Shown here: piece by piece, positions 11,428 through 21,936 of the stretch
How the letters are laid out: the number at the start of each line of letters is the position of its first letter
How positions within the stretch are numbered: the stretch's first letter is position 1
Assembly (NCBI GenBank): GCA_014529385.2
Contig: CM043971.1
Span: forward strand, 93,528,840 to 93,592,839
Direction of reading: 5' to 3'
Origin: Adiantum capillus-veneris
Lineage: Eukaryota; Streptophyta; Polypodiopsida; Polypodiales; Pteridaceae
Length of the DNA: 64,000 nt
Notes under the pieces: model-generated
The model's database searches: none
Told to the model about the DNA's origin: nothing
The model's input: the letters and a program-made list of their open reading frames with translations, nothing else
Program-made: the position numbers and the translations under genes

Positions 11428-13052
11428 TGTCATAAAATCTAATATCTAACTAACCCAAATGATTTTCTCATATTAAATTGATCACTTAATGTGGGAGAAT
11501 AAACGGGAACAAGTGTTAAGATATAGGTATGTGCTTTTAGATCTATCTCAACACGGGGCCAATGTAAAGGGGCCCAAAAGGGAGATGGTCTATCAAAGAG
11601 CAAGGCTAACCAATGGAGCATAAGACCTTAGGGTTAGCTTCATTGAAGACCTCCAATAAATGTGTGTAAAATTCCTTTTGACCTTAAGTAAGCTAGGGCT
11701 GAGCTTGAGGTGGGAACCCGACCCAAGCTCGAGGTGCTTGTCCTGCTTGAGGTGCTTGTCATGCTTGAGGTGTTTTTCATGCTTGAGGTGCTTGATTAAG
11801 ATGCTTGAGGTGCTTGACTAGCTCCATGCTTGAGGTGCTTGACTTGCTGCATGATTAAAGTACTTGAGGTGCCTTGAGAAGCTTGCCTGAGATGCTTGTG
11901 GGAACCCCCCCTAGTTCAAGTGCTTTGTCATGCTTGGTGAGTAAGGTGCTTGATCACCTAAAAGTCAAAAGCATTCCTACAAGAGGGGGGGCGAGCCCTT
12001 TTCCTAGGGCCTAGAGAGAGAACACCCACTCACACACACAAGGGAAGCCCATCTTGAAGAGGCAGCAAGGACACATGTCAGGCCCCTACCCATGTTACCT
12101 TCATGTGTTGCTTGAAGCCTATTGGCTAGGCTTCAAAGGGGTCCAATGATAAATTACATGAATTATCTAATTGTTTTAGCATTTATCAAGTCCTCTCTCT
12201 CAAAGGGGAAAGGGGGACACTTGTCCCAAGGCTACCCATGTTGCTTGTAATGGCTCCTGCTTGTGATTGGCTAGGCCTGGAGGGGTCCAATGAGCTTCAG
12301 GCATGAGCTACAAGGGGGGGTCGACCCAAGCAAGCTAGGGGGGTGCCTAGGGGGTATACTCACCCACACACACTCACAAGCACTCTCATTGTGTGATATG
12401 CAAAGTGCAAGAGCTCCCTCTCCAAGCAAGTAGAGGTTGAGAGCCTACACCAACACTCTTGGCTATGGAGTGCAAATCCAACCAAGAGCCATGCTTCAAT
12501 GCTTAATCTTGCCATCTCCTTCTTCTTCATTACTATGCTATTATGTATGCTAGCAACAAGAGTATGATAAGTGAGGAACTAATTCTTTCTCCTACGAAAT
12601 GTTTCTTCTTCCTCTTCCCTACCCTCATTCCCTGCTAGCTCTCTCCACCTTCGAAGGTGTTTGAGGTCTTGGGACTGAGGCTTGGGATAGTTAAAGCTTT
12701 CTTCAAGTTTATGTTATGTTTGTGGTGCATGAAGCCTTCCATCTTCATGGCATCACCTAGGTCACAAGGAACACAAAGACTGTATTGTAACAAGTCTCTC
12801 TTTATGGGAGAAATCATAATACAAATGCCTATTGGAGGGGGGACCAGCTCCACATAAATCCGGTCCTCAATTGTTGTCATGTTCTCTAAACTCTCTCTCT
12901 TGCAAAAGTATTGTCTATGCCAAGTTAACTAATTGCTATGATTATGTTGCTATCTTCAATTATGTCTACCCGCTATGCTCACAAAATCATTTCTTGAAAG
13001 TACTCTCATTAAATTTCGCTATTCTCAAATTGAATAGGCAAATTCCATTACA
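11428..13052 (+). repeat. 5' LTR of A1
   Basis: A 1625-bp direct repeat that begins TGTCATAAAATC and ends CCATTACA. Differences from the 3' LTR are at 11672, 11699, 11820, 12846 and 13016. It holds a minisatellite-like block at 11736-11900. Frames of 60-90 codons inside it (for example 12635-12880 minus) recur in the other LTR and are not genes. Confidence 0.97.
11736..11900 (+). repeat. LTR-internal imperfect repeats, unit about 20 bp
   Basis: ATGCTTGAGGTGCTTG and close variants recur about eight times. The same block is in the 3' LTR (18917-19081) and, in reverse complement, in the A2 LTR near 39338-39480. It could carry transcription-factor sites of the LTR promoter; this is inference. 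Confidence 0.8.
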
Positions 13053-13053
13053 T

Positions 13054-13065
13054 TGGTATCAGAGC
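13054..13065 (+). other. Primer binding site (initiator Met-tRNA) of A1
   Basis: TGGTATCAGAGC, one base after the LTR end, matches the 3' end of plant initiator Met-tRNA, the standard primer of many plant Ty3 and Ty1 elements. Confidence 0.95.
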
Positions 13066-13467
13066 ATTTGGTTTCTCTTTTCTTGCTTAAGAAGAGAGGT
13101 CCTTAAGTAGCCTATAAATGGTTGATGTTGTTAATTATAATAGAGTAAGTGGAACTGGGATCTAATACCGGTTTTGTTAAGCCCACTATGTGGGGGATGG
13201 TGCACACCTCGGGAGCTTTGGACTTAATAATGGAGTCTTTTTAGACTTGCCTACGGCTTTACCATTATTGAGCCATAAGAAGTCCGAAAGGAGCTAGCCC
13301 TTGGCAACTCTGCTATGTTAGACCTACTCCTCTACTCTCTATAATTAACCACTTTGAGCCGTGGGTGTAGATACTTAAGAGCCGATTTTCAAAGGCTTAG
13401 AGGAGTGGCAACTAAGGTTTTGAATTGCCAAAGCATACACTAAGTACATACATAAAATTTTGTTAAC
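13066..13467 (+). other. A1 untranslated leader
   Basis: About 400 nt lie between primer site and the gag start codon. There is no long frame; packaging or dimerisation signals would be expected here but none could be recognised. Confidence 0.6.
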
Positions 13468-16400
13468 ATGGCTGACAATAATCAAGAGAGTAGAATGAAC
13501 ATTGATAGCTTTGATTTTGCACATGAAGGTGCTAATGATGATGCTCCCATGTTTGTGAATTATCTTGTGACTAGGTTGCAACAAGCTATGGGCAACCCTA
13601 CCTTGCAAGCCGAAGTTACTCAACAACTTCGTGCCTATGGAATTTCCCTTCCTCTCCAAGAGGAGAGAGAGCTTAGGAGGCCTCTTGAAGAGACCCCCAA
13701 AAGAAGACTCTCTCCCATTCGAGAGGAGGAATCCAAAGAGAAAGAAAGCAATGAAAGTCTAAGTTCTTCTGAAGATGTGGCTCCACAAAGAAGGCGGTCT
13801 AGACGATCGCCTACTCCTCCCAAGAGGAAAAGAGCAACCCATAGTCCTTCTCCTCATCACTCTCAAAGGCAAGAGAGGAAACAAAGGAAGAAAAGGGCTA
13901 GGAAGAGGTCACCCTCTTCTCCTTCTTCTTCACCTTCCTTCTCTTCCGATGAAAGTTATGGCTATTCTCCTAGAGAATACAAGAGGGGAGGGCATCGCAA
14001 ATCATTTCCTGCATGGCGAAGGTCACAAAAGCTAAAGAAGTTCAAGGAGGGAGGAAAGAGTATCTCTTTTCTCACCTACGATGGCACCTTTGGTGCTACC
14101 GACAAAGTGTTGGCCTTCATCCAGCAATTTGATGCGGCCTTTGGGGACGAGGGCTTCACAGAGTCCTCCAAGCTACGCCATGTAGCTATGCACTTCCAAA
14201 AATCAGCTCGTCAATGGTGGGCTAGCCTTCGTGGCAATGGAGAAGCCCCAAAGACATGGAAAACTCTACGAGTTTCCATCATGAAGCAATTTCTTCCAAG
14301 CGATACTAAAGATAAAGTTCTTACCGAATGGCGCGGCTTGAAGCTCCTCTCTCATGAGTCTATCAACAAGTATGTAGATAAGTTTTGGGATTTACATCTC
14401 AAAGCTACTGTCTTTCAAAAGATAGACTTTGCCGAGCAAAGACAACAATTCTGTGCGGGATTACCTGAAGAGATGGCCGAATATATCAACTCTCAACGGC
14501 CCGGTACTATTACCGAAGTAATCCACCACACCATGGTTGCTTCACGCATCAATTTCCATCAAGGGGCTAGACGTAATGTCAAGCCCATGGAAAACAAAGA
14601 TAAAAATGATGCAAAGGGGAAATCCAATGCTCAAAATAACTCCCAAGGCACTTCCAACAACAACAACAACAATCGGTCCAAGGAGAAGGGAGTTTACAAA
14701 GGTAAAAACAAACTCTCTCCTGAAGAGCTTGAAGCTTTTCGCAAGGACCATAAGTGTTTCAAGTGTGGGGAGCAAGGACATGGCTATCGTTCTTGCCCCA
14801 AGAAGAATACTCGCAATGAGACTCCTAGGGCTTCCACCATCGAAGCTCCAAAAGAGGATGCTCATTGCAAAGGATCATCACTCTCCTATGCTTGGGGAAA
14901 GGTAAGAGAGCATGATGCCTTCATCTTGTTTGACCCTGGCTCTACTCTCAACTTCATATCAATAGAGTTGGCCACCAAGTTGGGCATTCAAGCTTTTGAG
15001 ATGGGAGATATAGTAACAGCTGATGCAGCTTTCAAGGGACAACAAGCCTCCGTTACTCCCTTGATTGGGAAGTTGAGGCTTCATGTCCAAAGCTATGTCG
15101 ACAAAGAAGACTTCTTCATCTCTCCCCTCCAACATCAGGATGTTATCCTAGGGGCACCATGGTTTGATCGCATGGCTGCCAACATGAAATTCCCTGAAAG
15201 GAGAATTTACTTCACCTACAGGGGAAAGAACATGTATATAGATGCTAGTGAGCGTGGTCGCACTATTCCACTTGTAAATCCTCTTTCTTTTGATAAATCA
15301 ATGAAGAGCTCAGTTTCTGCGTACATGATTTATGTCAAAGAGTCTCTAAAAGCTAATAATGTTTCATCAAATGAAAATGATAGGAATCAAGAAGAGTTAG
15401 ACTTGTCTACTTTTCTAAAAGGATTCCAAGATGTGTTCATCGATGATATCCCTATGGACCTACCTCCAAAACGAGGGGATGATGACCATCGTATTGAGCT
15501 CCTTCCAGGAAGCTCACCGCCTAACAAACCTCCTTATCGAGTCTCACAAGCTCAACAAGAGGAGATCATGAGGCAAGTACAAGAGCTGGTAGACAAAGGG
15601 ATGGTGAGGCCTAGTTCCTCTCCCTTTTGTTCTCCAGTCCTTTTAGTGCAAAAGAAAGATGGTACATACCGTATGTGTGTGGACTATCGAGCACTAAACC
15701 ATATCACTATCAAAAACAGATTTCCCGTACCTCAGGTAGAAGATCTGTTTGATAAGCTACAAGGCTCTACCTACTTCAGTAGGATTGACCTTAAGAGTGG
15801 CTATCATCAAATAAGGATAGTGGATGAGGATATCTTAAAGACCGCGTTTCGCACAACATTTGGTCTTTATGAATATCTAGTCATGCCTTTTGGCTTGACT
15901 AATGCACCAGCTACGTTCAATCGTTTGATGGAGAAAATTTTTAGACCATATCGAAAATTCACTGGAGTGCTCTTCGATGATATCATCATCTACTCCAAGT
16001 CTTTGGAGGAACATAAGCAACATCTCCAAGTGATTTTTCAAGCCTTGAGGGAGAACAAACTTTTTCTCAACCAAAAGAAAAGTGAATTCTTCCTTCAAGA
16101 GATTCAATATCTAGGCCATATTATCTCTCACGATGGTATTCGTATGGATCCATCAAAGTTAGAGGTAATAAAATCATGGCCTAACCCAAGGAATCTACAT
16201 GAGCTAAGAAGCTTTATTGGTATGTGTGCATACTATAGACGCTTCATAGCAAAATTCTCTCAAGTAGAAGGACCACTACACGACTTAACCAAGAAGAACG
16301 TTAAGTTTGTATGGACTGCTAAGGAGCAAAATGCTTTTGAAAAACTCAAAGAGAAGCTTACTTCCCAACCAGTCCTCGTGCTTCCGGATCTCTCAAAGCC

Positions 16401-18249
16401 ATTTGAGGTCCAATGTGATGCTTGTGGTGATTGCCTTGGAGCGGTTTTGCTTCAAGAAGGGCATGCCATAGCATATGAGAGCCGAAGGCTCAGTGGTGAT
16501 GAACGAGTCTTGGGCATTTATGAGAAAGAGCTTTTAGCTGTTCTACATGCCCTAGACACATGGAAGCACTACCTATTGGGGACTCCATTTATCCTACGAA
16601 CCGACCACCAAAGTCTCAAGTATTTCATGACGCAAACCAAGCTTTCCGACAAACAAATGAGGTGGGCAAATTTTCTTTCGCAATTTAATTTCCATATTGC
16701 TCACATAGCTGGTAAGCACAATCAAGTTGCCGATGCACTTTCACGACGACCAAAAGTTAATGCGGTGTCTATAGCTACTCACAATGATCTATCCTCTATG
16801 ATAGATGAGTATGCTACTGACCCTGACTTTAGAGACATAATGTCAGCCCTTGCTTTGGGGAAGAAAGAGGAACCATTCACCTTGCAGGATGGTTATCTTC
16901 TCCACGGCAATAGGCTATGTGTTACCCATTCCCTTCGTGAGAAGGTTATGTATGAATCCCATGCTCCTCCATATGCAGGGCATAGAGGTATTCAACCTAC
17001 TCTCCGAGGAGTAGAGACGTATTTCTATTGGCCTACCATGAAAGTGGACATACAAGAGTATGTTTCAAAATGTGTAGTATGCCAAAAGACCAAGTATGAT
17101 AGAGGGAAGCAACCTGGATTACTCCAGCCATTGCCTATTCCAAATTCACCATGGGAGAGTATATCCATGGATTTCATCTTTGGATTACCCAAGTCTATCC
17201 ATGGGAATACAGGAATATGGACAATAGTCGACAGGTTTAGCAAGCAAGCACATTTTATTCCTGTCAAAAAGACTATTAAGGCACATCAAATGGCAACTCT
17301 CTTCATATCTCAGATTTTCAAACAACATGGATTACCCACATCCATCGTGTCAGATAGAGATCCTAGAATGACCAGTAATTTCTGGAAAGGTCTCTTTGAA
17401 AATCTAGGAACAAGATTGAATTTCTCTTCGGCCTATCACCCACAAACGGATGGCCAAAGTGAGATAGCCAATCTTACGATACTCGATCTACTCAAGACTT
17501 ATGTTACCGAAGTAGATCAACGCTCACAATGGGAAAAGTATTTACCGCTAGTAGAGTATGCCTACAATAATACTGTACATACTTCTACGGGCAAAGCACC
17601 TTTCGAGATCATAGAAGGAAGACCTAAAAGTCCCTTGCTACTGAAAGTACATGGGAAGATCTTCGCCGCCGATGAGTATAGCCGTGACCTACAAGAATCT
17701 TTTCAAAAGATTAGGGAGGCTATAGCCATCTCTCAACAAAGGCAAAAAGCTGCTGCTGATAAGCACAAAAGAGCCTTAATGTTCAAAGAAAATGATTGGG
17801 TCTTACTCAAGTTTCCTAAGGCTCGATTAAGGCAAACGACGGGCAAAAATCCTACGGGCCATCAAAAGTATTATGCTAAACTAGCAAAAAGATACTATGG
17901 TCCTTTCCAAATCTTGAAGCCTATTAATGAGACGGCTTATCAACTCAAGTTGCCCAACCATTGGCTTATACACAATGCCTTTCATGTAAGCTTACTTAAG
18001 CCCTACAAAAGAGAGCCACCAATTGAACCAATTATTGAAGACCCTCCCGAAGTTGAAGACCAAGAAGAGGTGCTACAACCCGAAGCTATCCTTCGGCATG
18101 AAGACAAGGTACTACGACATGGTAAGATTATCCGACGGTATCTTATTAAGTTCAAAAATTATCCTTTTGAAGATGCTAAATGGATGCAAGGAGTACAACT
18201 TAAGGATAGTATGAACCTTTTCAATGCTTACAATGCTACATTAGAGTAA
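13468..18249 (+). CDS. Gag-Pol polyprotein of chromovirus A1 (1593 aa, intact)
   Basis: A single frame with domains in the order capsid, nucleocapsid, protease, RT, RNase H, integrase. Residues 65-190 are rich in R, S, K and P (RRSRRSPTPPKRKR), like an SR-protein tail, which is unusual for Gag. The Gag core runs about 200-365, and the CCHC knuckle CFKCGEQGHGYRSC lies near 430. The protease motif is FDPGST (near 489), where D-[ST]-G is usual. RT spans about 700-900, with catalytic LFDDIIIYS near 835. RNase H has CDACGDCLGAVL near 982. Integrase has a HHCC zinc finger (HAPPYAGHRG to CVVC, 1165-1210) and a D,D35E triad in SMDFIFG, SDRDPR and DGQSE (about 1233, 1294, 1331), followed by a GPF module (YYGPFQIL, near 1477) and a chromodomain-like tail (1531-1590). 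The chromodomain usually guides integration to modified chromatin. The start is the first ATG after the primer site in an open frame. Confidence 0.95.
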   Translation: MADNNQESRMNIDSFDFAHEGANDDAPMFVNYLVTRLQQAMGNPTLQAEVTQQLRAYGISLPLQEERELRRPLEETPKRRLSPIREEESKEKESNESLSSSEDVAPQRRRSRRSPTPPKRKRATHSPSPHHSQRQERKQRKKRARKRSPSSPSSSPSFSSDESYGYSPREYKRGGHRKSFPAWRRSQKLKKFKEGGKSISFLTYDGTFGATDKVLAFIQQFDAAFGDEGFTESSKLRHVAMHFQKSARQWWASLRGNGEAPKTWKTLRVSIMKQFLPSDTKDKVLTEWRGLKLLSHESINKYVDKFWDLHLKATVFQKIDFAEQRQQFCAGLPEEMAEYINSQRPGTITEVIHHTMVASRINFHQGARRNVKPMENKDKNDAKGKSNAQNNSQGTSNNNNNNRSKEKGVYKGKNKLSPEELEAFRKDHKCFKCGEQGHGYRSCPKKNTRNETPRASTIEAPKEDAHCKGSSLSYAWGKVREHDAFILFDPGSTLNFISIELATKLGIQAFEMGDIVTADAAFKGQQASVTPLIGKLRLHVQSYVDKEDFFISPLQHQDVILGAPWFDRMAANMKFPERRIYFTYRGKNMYIDASERGRTIPLVNPLSFDKSMKSSVSAYMIYVKESLKANNVSSNENDRNQEELDLSTFLKGFQDVFIDDIPMDLPPKRGDDDHRIELLPGSSPPNKPPYRVSQAQQEEIMRQVQELVDKGMVRPSSSPFCSPVLLVQKKDGTYRMCVDYRALNHITIKNRFPVPQVEDLFDKLQGSTYFSRIDLKSGYHQIRIVDEDILKTAFRTTFGLYEYLVMPFGLTNAPATFNRLMEKIFRPYRKFTGVLFDDIIIYSKSLEEHKQHLQVIFQALRENKLFLNQKKSEFFLQEIQYLGHIISHDGIRMDPSKLEVIKSWPNPRNLHELRSFIGMCAYYRRFIAKFSQVEGPLHDLTKKNVKFVWTAKEQNAFEKLKEKLTSQPVLVLPDLSKPFEVQCDACGDCLGAVLLQEGHAIAYESRRLSGDERVLGIYEKELLAVLHALDTWKHYLLGTPFILRTDHQSLKYFMTQTKLSDKQMRWANFLSQFNFHIAHIAGKHNQVADALSRRPKVNAVSIATHNDLSSMIDEYATDPDFRDIMSALALGKKEEPFTLQDGYLLHGNRLCVTHSLREKVMYESHAPPYAGHRGIQPTLRGVETYFYWPTMKVDIQEYVSKCVVCQKTKYDRGKQPGLLQPLPIPNSPWESISMDFIFGLPKSIHGNTGIWTIVDRFSKQAHFIPVKKTIKAHQMATLFISQIFKQHGLPTSIVSDRDPRMTSNFWKGLFENLGTRLNFSSAYHPQTDGQSEIANLTILDLLKTYVTEVDQRSQWEKYLPLVEYAYNNTVHTSTGKAPFEIIEGRPKSPLLLKVHGKIFAADEYSRDLQESFQKIREAIAISQQRQKAAADKHKRALMFKENDWVLLKFPKARLRQTTGKNPTGHQKYYAKLAKRYYGPFQILKPINETAYQLKLPNHWLIHNAFHVSLLKPYKREPPIEPIIEDPPEVEDQEEVLQPEAILRHEDKVLRHGKIIRRYLIKFKNYPFEDAKWMQGVQLKDSMNLFNAYNATLE

Positions 18250-18595
18250 GCAAATGTACAAATTTCTTTTAAATAACTCATGTTTTTGTCTTATATGACT
18301 AGTCCTCTTTTTAATTGTGCACAAATTTAACTAGTATGCATGCTTACAATCATGTTTGTGATGACGACGTCTCTCAAACACCAAGTAGAATTTGTCACTC
18401 TACTTTGGGAGAATGAAATGGACTAAAGAGCAGACATGCTTGCGGCAGCTATGTCTCCCAAGCACCAAATGGACTAGTCATCCATCTTGGAAAGATGTCG
18501 TAGGGTAAAAAGGGATCCTTTACCCGCTAAGTACGATTGACTAATGACTAAGACTTTATCTCTTCTACCTCATAGTCGAGGACGACTATGATTTC
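18250..18595 (+). other. A1 3' untranslated region before the polypurine tract
   Basis: There is no coding frame. The region holds several short inverted repeats (AGTAGA/TCTACT near 18385-18405 and the hairpin at 18571-18590). It is conserved with the equivalent part of A2 (39790-40120). Confidence 0.6.
18571..18590 (+). other. Perfect hairpin next to the polypurine tract
   Basis: CATAGTCG and CGACTATG pair around an AGGA loop, five bases before the polypurine tract. The same 20 bases occur in A2 at 39794-39813 (reverse complement), unchanged although the surrounding LTR has diverged strongly. Confidence 0.85.
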
Positions 18596-18605
18596 AAGAG
18601 AGAGG
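18596..18605 (+). other. Polypurine tract of A1
   Basis: AAGAGAGAGG, three bases before the 3' LTR, is the expected primer site for plus-strand synthesis. A2 has the same tract at 39779-39788 (minus strand). Confidence 0.9.
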
Positions 18606-18608
18606 TAA

Positions 18609-20233
18609 TGTCATAAAATCTAATATCTAACTAACCCAAATGATTTTCTCATATTAAATTGATCACTTAATGTGGGAGAATAAACGGGAACAAGTGTTAA
18701 GATATAGGTATGTGCTTTTAGATCTATCTCAACACGGGGCCAATGTAAAGGGGCCCAAAAGGGAGATGGTCTATCAAAGAGCAAGGCTAACCAATGGAGC
18801 ATAAGACCTTAGGGTTAGCTTCATTGAAGACCTCCAATAAATGTGTGTAAAAGTCCTTTTGACCTTAAGTAAGCTAGGGTTGAGCTTGAGGTGGGAACCC
18901 GACCCAAGCTCGAGGTGCTTGTCCTGCTTGAGGTGCTTGTCATGCTTGAGGTGTTTTTCATGCTTGAGGTGCTTGATTAAGATGCTTGAGGTGCTTGACT
19001 GGCTCCATGCTTGAGGTGCTTGACTTGCTGCATGATTAAAGTACTTGAGGTGCCTTGAGAAGCTTGCCTGAGATGCTTGTGGGAACCCCCCCTAGTTCAA
19101 GTGCTTTGTCATGCTTGGTGAGTAAGGTGCTTGATCACCTAAAAGTCAAAAGCATTCCTACAAGAGGGGGGGCGAGCCCTTTTCCTAGGGCCTAGAGAGA
19201 GAACACCCACTCACACACACAAGGGAAGCCCATCTTGAAGAGGCAGCAAGGACACATGTCAGGCCCCTACCCATGTTACCTTCATGTGTTGCTTGAAGCC
19301 TATTGGCTAGGCTTCAAAGGGGTCCAATGATAAATTACATGAATTATCTAATTGTTTTAGCATTTATCAAGTCCTCTCTCTCAAAGGGGAAAGGGGGACA
19401 CTTGTCCCAAGGCTACCCATGTTGCTTGTAATGGCTCCTGCTTGTGATTGGCTAGGCCTGGAGGGGTCCAATGAGCTTCAGGCATGAGCTACAAGGGGGG
19501 GTCGACCCAAGCAAGCTAGGGGGGTGCCTAGGGGGTATACTCACCCACACACACTCACAAGCACTCTCATTGTGTGATATGCAAAGTGCAAGAGCTCCCT
19601 CTCCAAGCAAGTAGAGGTTGAGAGCCTACACCAACACTCTTGGCTATGGAGTGCAAATCCAACCAAGAGCCATGCTTCAATGCTTAATCTTGCCATCTCC
19701 TTCTTCTTCATTACTATGCTATTATGTATGCTAGCAACAAGAGTATGATAAGTGAGGAACTAATTCTTTCTCCTACGAAATGTTTCTTCTTCCTCTTCCC
19801 TACCCTCATTCCCTGCTAGCTCTCTCCACCTTCGAAGGTGTTTGAGGTCTTGGGACTGAGGCTTGGGATAGTTAAAGCTTTCTTCAAGTTTATGTTATGT
19901 TTGTGGTGCATGAAGCCTTCCATCTTCATGGCATCACCTAGGTCACAAGGAACACAAAGACTGTATTGTAACAAGTCTCTCTTTATGGGAGAAATCATAA
20001 TACAAATGCCTATTGGAGGGGGGACCGGCTCCACATAAATCCGGTCCTCAATTGTTGTCATGTTCTCTAAACTCTCTCTCTTGCAAAAGTATTGTCTATG
20101 CCAAGTTAACTAATTGCTATGATTATGTTGCTATCTTCAATTATGTCTACCCGCTATGCTCACAAAATCATTTCTTGAAAGTACTCTCATTAAATTCCGC
20201 TATTCTCAAATTGAATAGGCAAATTCCATTACA
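18609..20233 (+). repeat. 3' LTR of A1
   Basis: A 1625-bp copy offset by exactly 7181 bases from the 5' LTR with no indels. Differences are at 18853, 18880, 19001, 20027 and 20197. Confidence 0.97.
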
Positions 20234-21064
20234 AATTTATTCATTTTGAAGCCATTAAGAGATAAGATCATAAATAAGTAACAATATAAACACATTCCTC
20301 ATACATATCTTGTAGCATGTTTGTAATAATAGGCAATGAACTATAATCGAGAGGTTGAACCATCACTAGAAAATTGTTTCAGACATTGCTATCAATTTGG
20401 AAGATGATCAAACTCCTATGAATACTCTTTTTTATCCAAAAAAGTGAAAAGAAACTTTGAAAAATAGCATTTAAAAACTATTATGTCTTTCTATTCACAA
20501 GACTTTCAAGGCCCCTTGGGGACACTTGGCGAGCAATGAAAATTGAACAACCTTCACCCATAGTGCACTAGGGCCTTTAACATGCCAAAAATACTATGAT
20601 ATAGCCCCAAATTTAAAGGACTGTATACATTGTCTTTCCTATGAACCATAATCTTTAGAAATATCCATCCACAACATTGAAGGAAGATCCAACTAGTGTT
20701 TGGGATATTCTTTTAGATGTTTTGAATACCGATAATAGTTCAATAATATTTATAACTAGCTATTCCAATTTTTAATCAAAGGCAGTGCCCTCGTCTACTG
20801 TAGATGACCTTGTTTTTCTCAGCAGTGCGGTGTTTTTTTACTTGTTACTTGTAGATTTTCATAAAGCTTTTCACAGTCTCTTTTTTGGCCATTGAAGCGG
20901 TGCCACGTGGTGGCTTGTGTGATCACCAAGTAACAAGTAAATATTGGGGGTATCTTGGGAATTTTGGGAATTAGAGGGGCATTTGGGTATCCTCCGCCCC
21001 GTGTGAACACATGCATTTCCGCCGGGCTCGGCCTTAGAGACGAGGCATTTCCCATGCGGGGACA
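20234..21064. other. Intergenic; upstream region of the gene at 21065
   Basis: AT-rich with no gene up to about 20815. The last 120 bases before 21065 are GC-richer and probably form the promoter and 5' UTR of the downstream gene. No clear TATA box could be fixed. Confidence 0.5.
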
Positions 21065-21598
21065 ATGGGCATATCTGCGTCGAAGAAGGTGGAGAAGAAG
21101 CTGAGGGAGTCGACGCGGTTTCAAGCAGCAGTCTGCACCAGCTTTGAAGAGTGCATCGCCATATCCCACCACACAGCAGCAGGAGTCTTCCTTTACCAGC
21201 TCTGCGATGCAAGCCGGCGCATCTATGATCTCATCTCCTCTCCTGCAGACCACGCAGACGACCCAGCTTTTCTTCTCAAGCAGCGATGGCTTCCTTCTCC
21301 CCCCACTCAAGCAGATGTGGATCTCACCCTCAGAGATGGCGGGTTTGCCCCCTCAGGCAAGCAGTTTTTAACCCTAGCAGAGTTTCATGAGTTTGCATGT
21401 TGTCTCTTTAGGGACATGGCAGTCACATCCGCTGAGCATCGTTTGGCCATGTATGTGCCTATCGGGAGCATTGCCATGCTTGCTGTGCATCTCAGTGTGC
21501 GAAGATTGCCCGCTTACAGGTCTGCAGGGTTGCTTGGACCTGGCATTCTTGGAACTGTCATGGCCACCATGCTGGCATTGGGATTTAGATTTCCTTAA
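21065..21598 (+). CDS. Conserved plant protein of unknown function, probable N-myristoylated membrane protein (177 aa)
   Basis: A single-exon frame starting MGISASKKVEKKL. The glycine at position 2 and serine at 6 fit an N-myristoylation signal, and small land-plant proteins with MGISASK-type starts are known, without an assigned function. The middle (residues 20-120) is mixed helical text with WLPSPPTQADVD near 76-88. The C-terminal third has two hydrophobic stretches, about 129-147 (YVPIGSIAMLAVHL) and 156-175 (LLGPGILGTVMATMLALGF), which suggests membrane attachment. The G+C content is higher than in the surrounding repeats, as expected for a maintained gene. It has no partner gene nearby. 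Overlapping frames on both strands are shadows. Confidence 0.8.
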   Translation: MGISASKKVEKKLRESTRFQAAVCTSFEECIAISHHTAAGVFLYQLCDASRRIYDLISSPADHADDPAFLLKQRWLPSPPTQADVDLTLRDGGFAPSGKQFLTLAEFHEFACCLFRDMAVTSAEHRLAMYVPIGSIAMLAVHLSVRRLPAYRSAGLLGPGILGTVMATMLALGFRFP

Positions 21599-21862
21599 TT
21601 ATCTTTATCAATTTGGTGGACATACTGTACATTGGGCTCGATCTATTTTTCATTCGGGTACTCACTGTTCATGTGCTTCATATTGTGCTTGACTGTGGAG
21701 TGGAGTTTTTTTTTTTTTCTTTTTGTGTATTCATGAGAATTCAGAATGTAACTTTCTTCCTGGGGAATGTTTTTTTGTGTAAAATACTCGTTGCACGAGA
21801 AATATGCATCTCATGTGAGGTAGGCTGTTGGCATGATTTTCGAAGTCAGTTTAGAAACACTT

Positions 21863-21936
<74 letters not shown>

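Larger units (their letters stand above)
11428..20233 (+). mobile_element. Ty3/gypsy chromovirus A1, complete and young
   Basis: An 8806-bp LTR retrotransposon: 5' LTR, Met-tRNA primer site, one gag-pol frame, polypurine tract, 3' LTR. The LTRs start TG and end CA, and AATT flanks both sides (11424-11427 and 20234-20237). The target duplication can be read as 4 or 5 bp because a T is shared with the LTR end. The two LTRs have equal length and I find five substitutions between them, so insertion was recent. The intact polyprotein means it could still be mobile. A diverged second copy of the family (A2) lies at 38188-52658 on the other strand. Confidence 0.97.

Noticed and set aside
12635-13110. 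Frames of 66-92 codons in the A1 5' LTR, repeated at 19816-20249
   Set aside because: They lie in both LTRs, overlap on opposite strands and have no motif; LTR shadows.
20819-21310. Minus-strand 163- and 113-codon frames opposite the 21065 gene
   Set aside because: They are shadows of the GC-richer coding sequence on the plus strand, which has the plant-conserved start and hydrophobic pattern.
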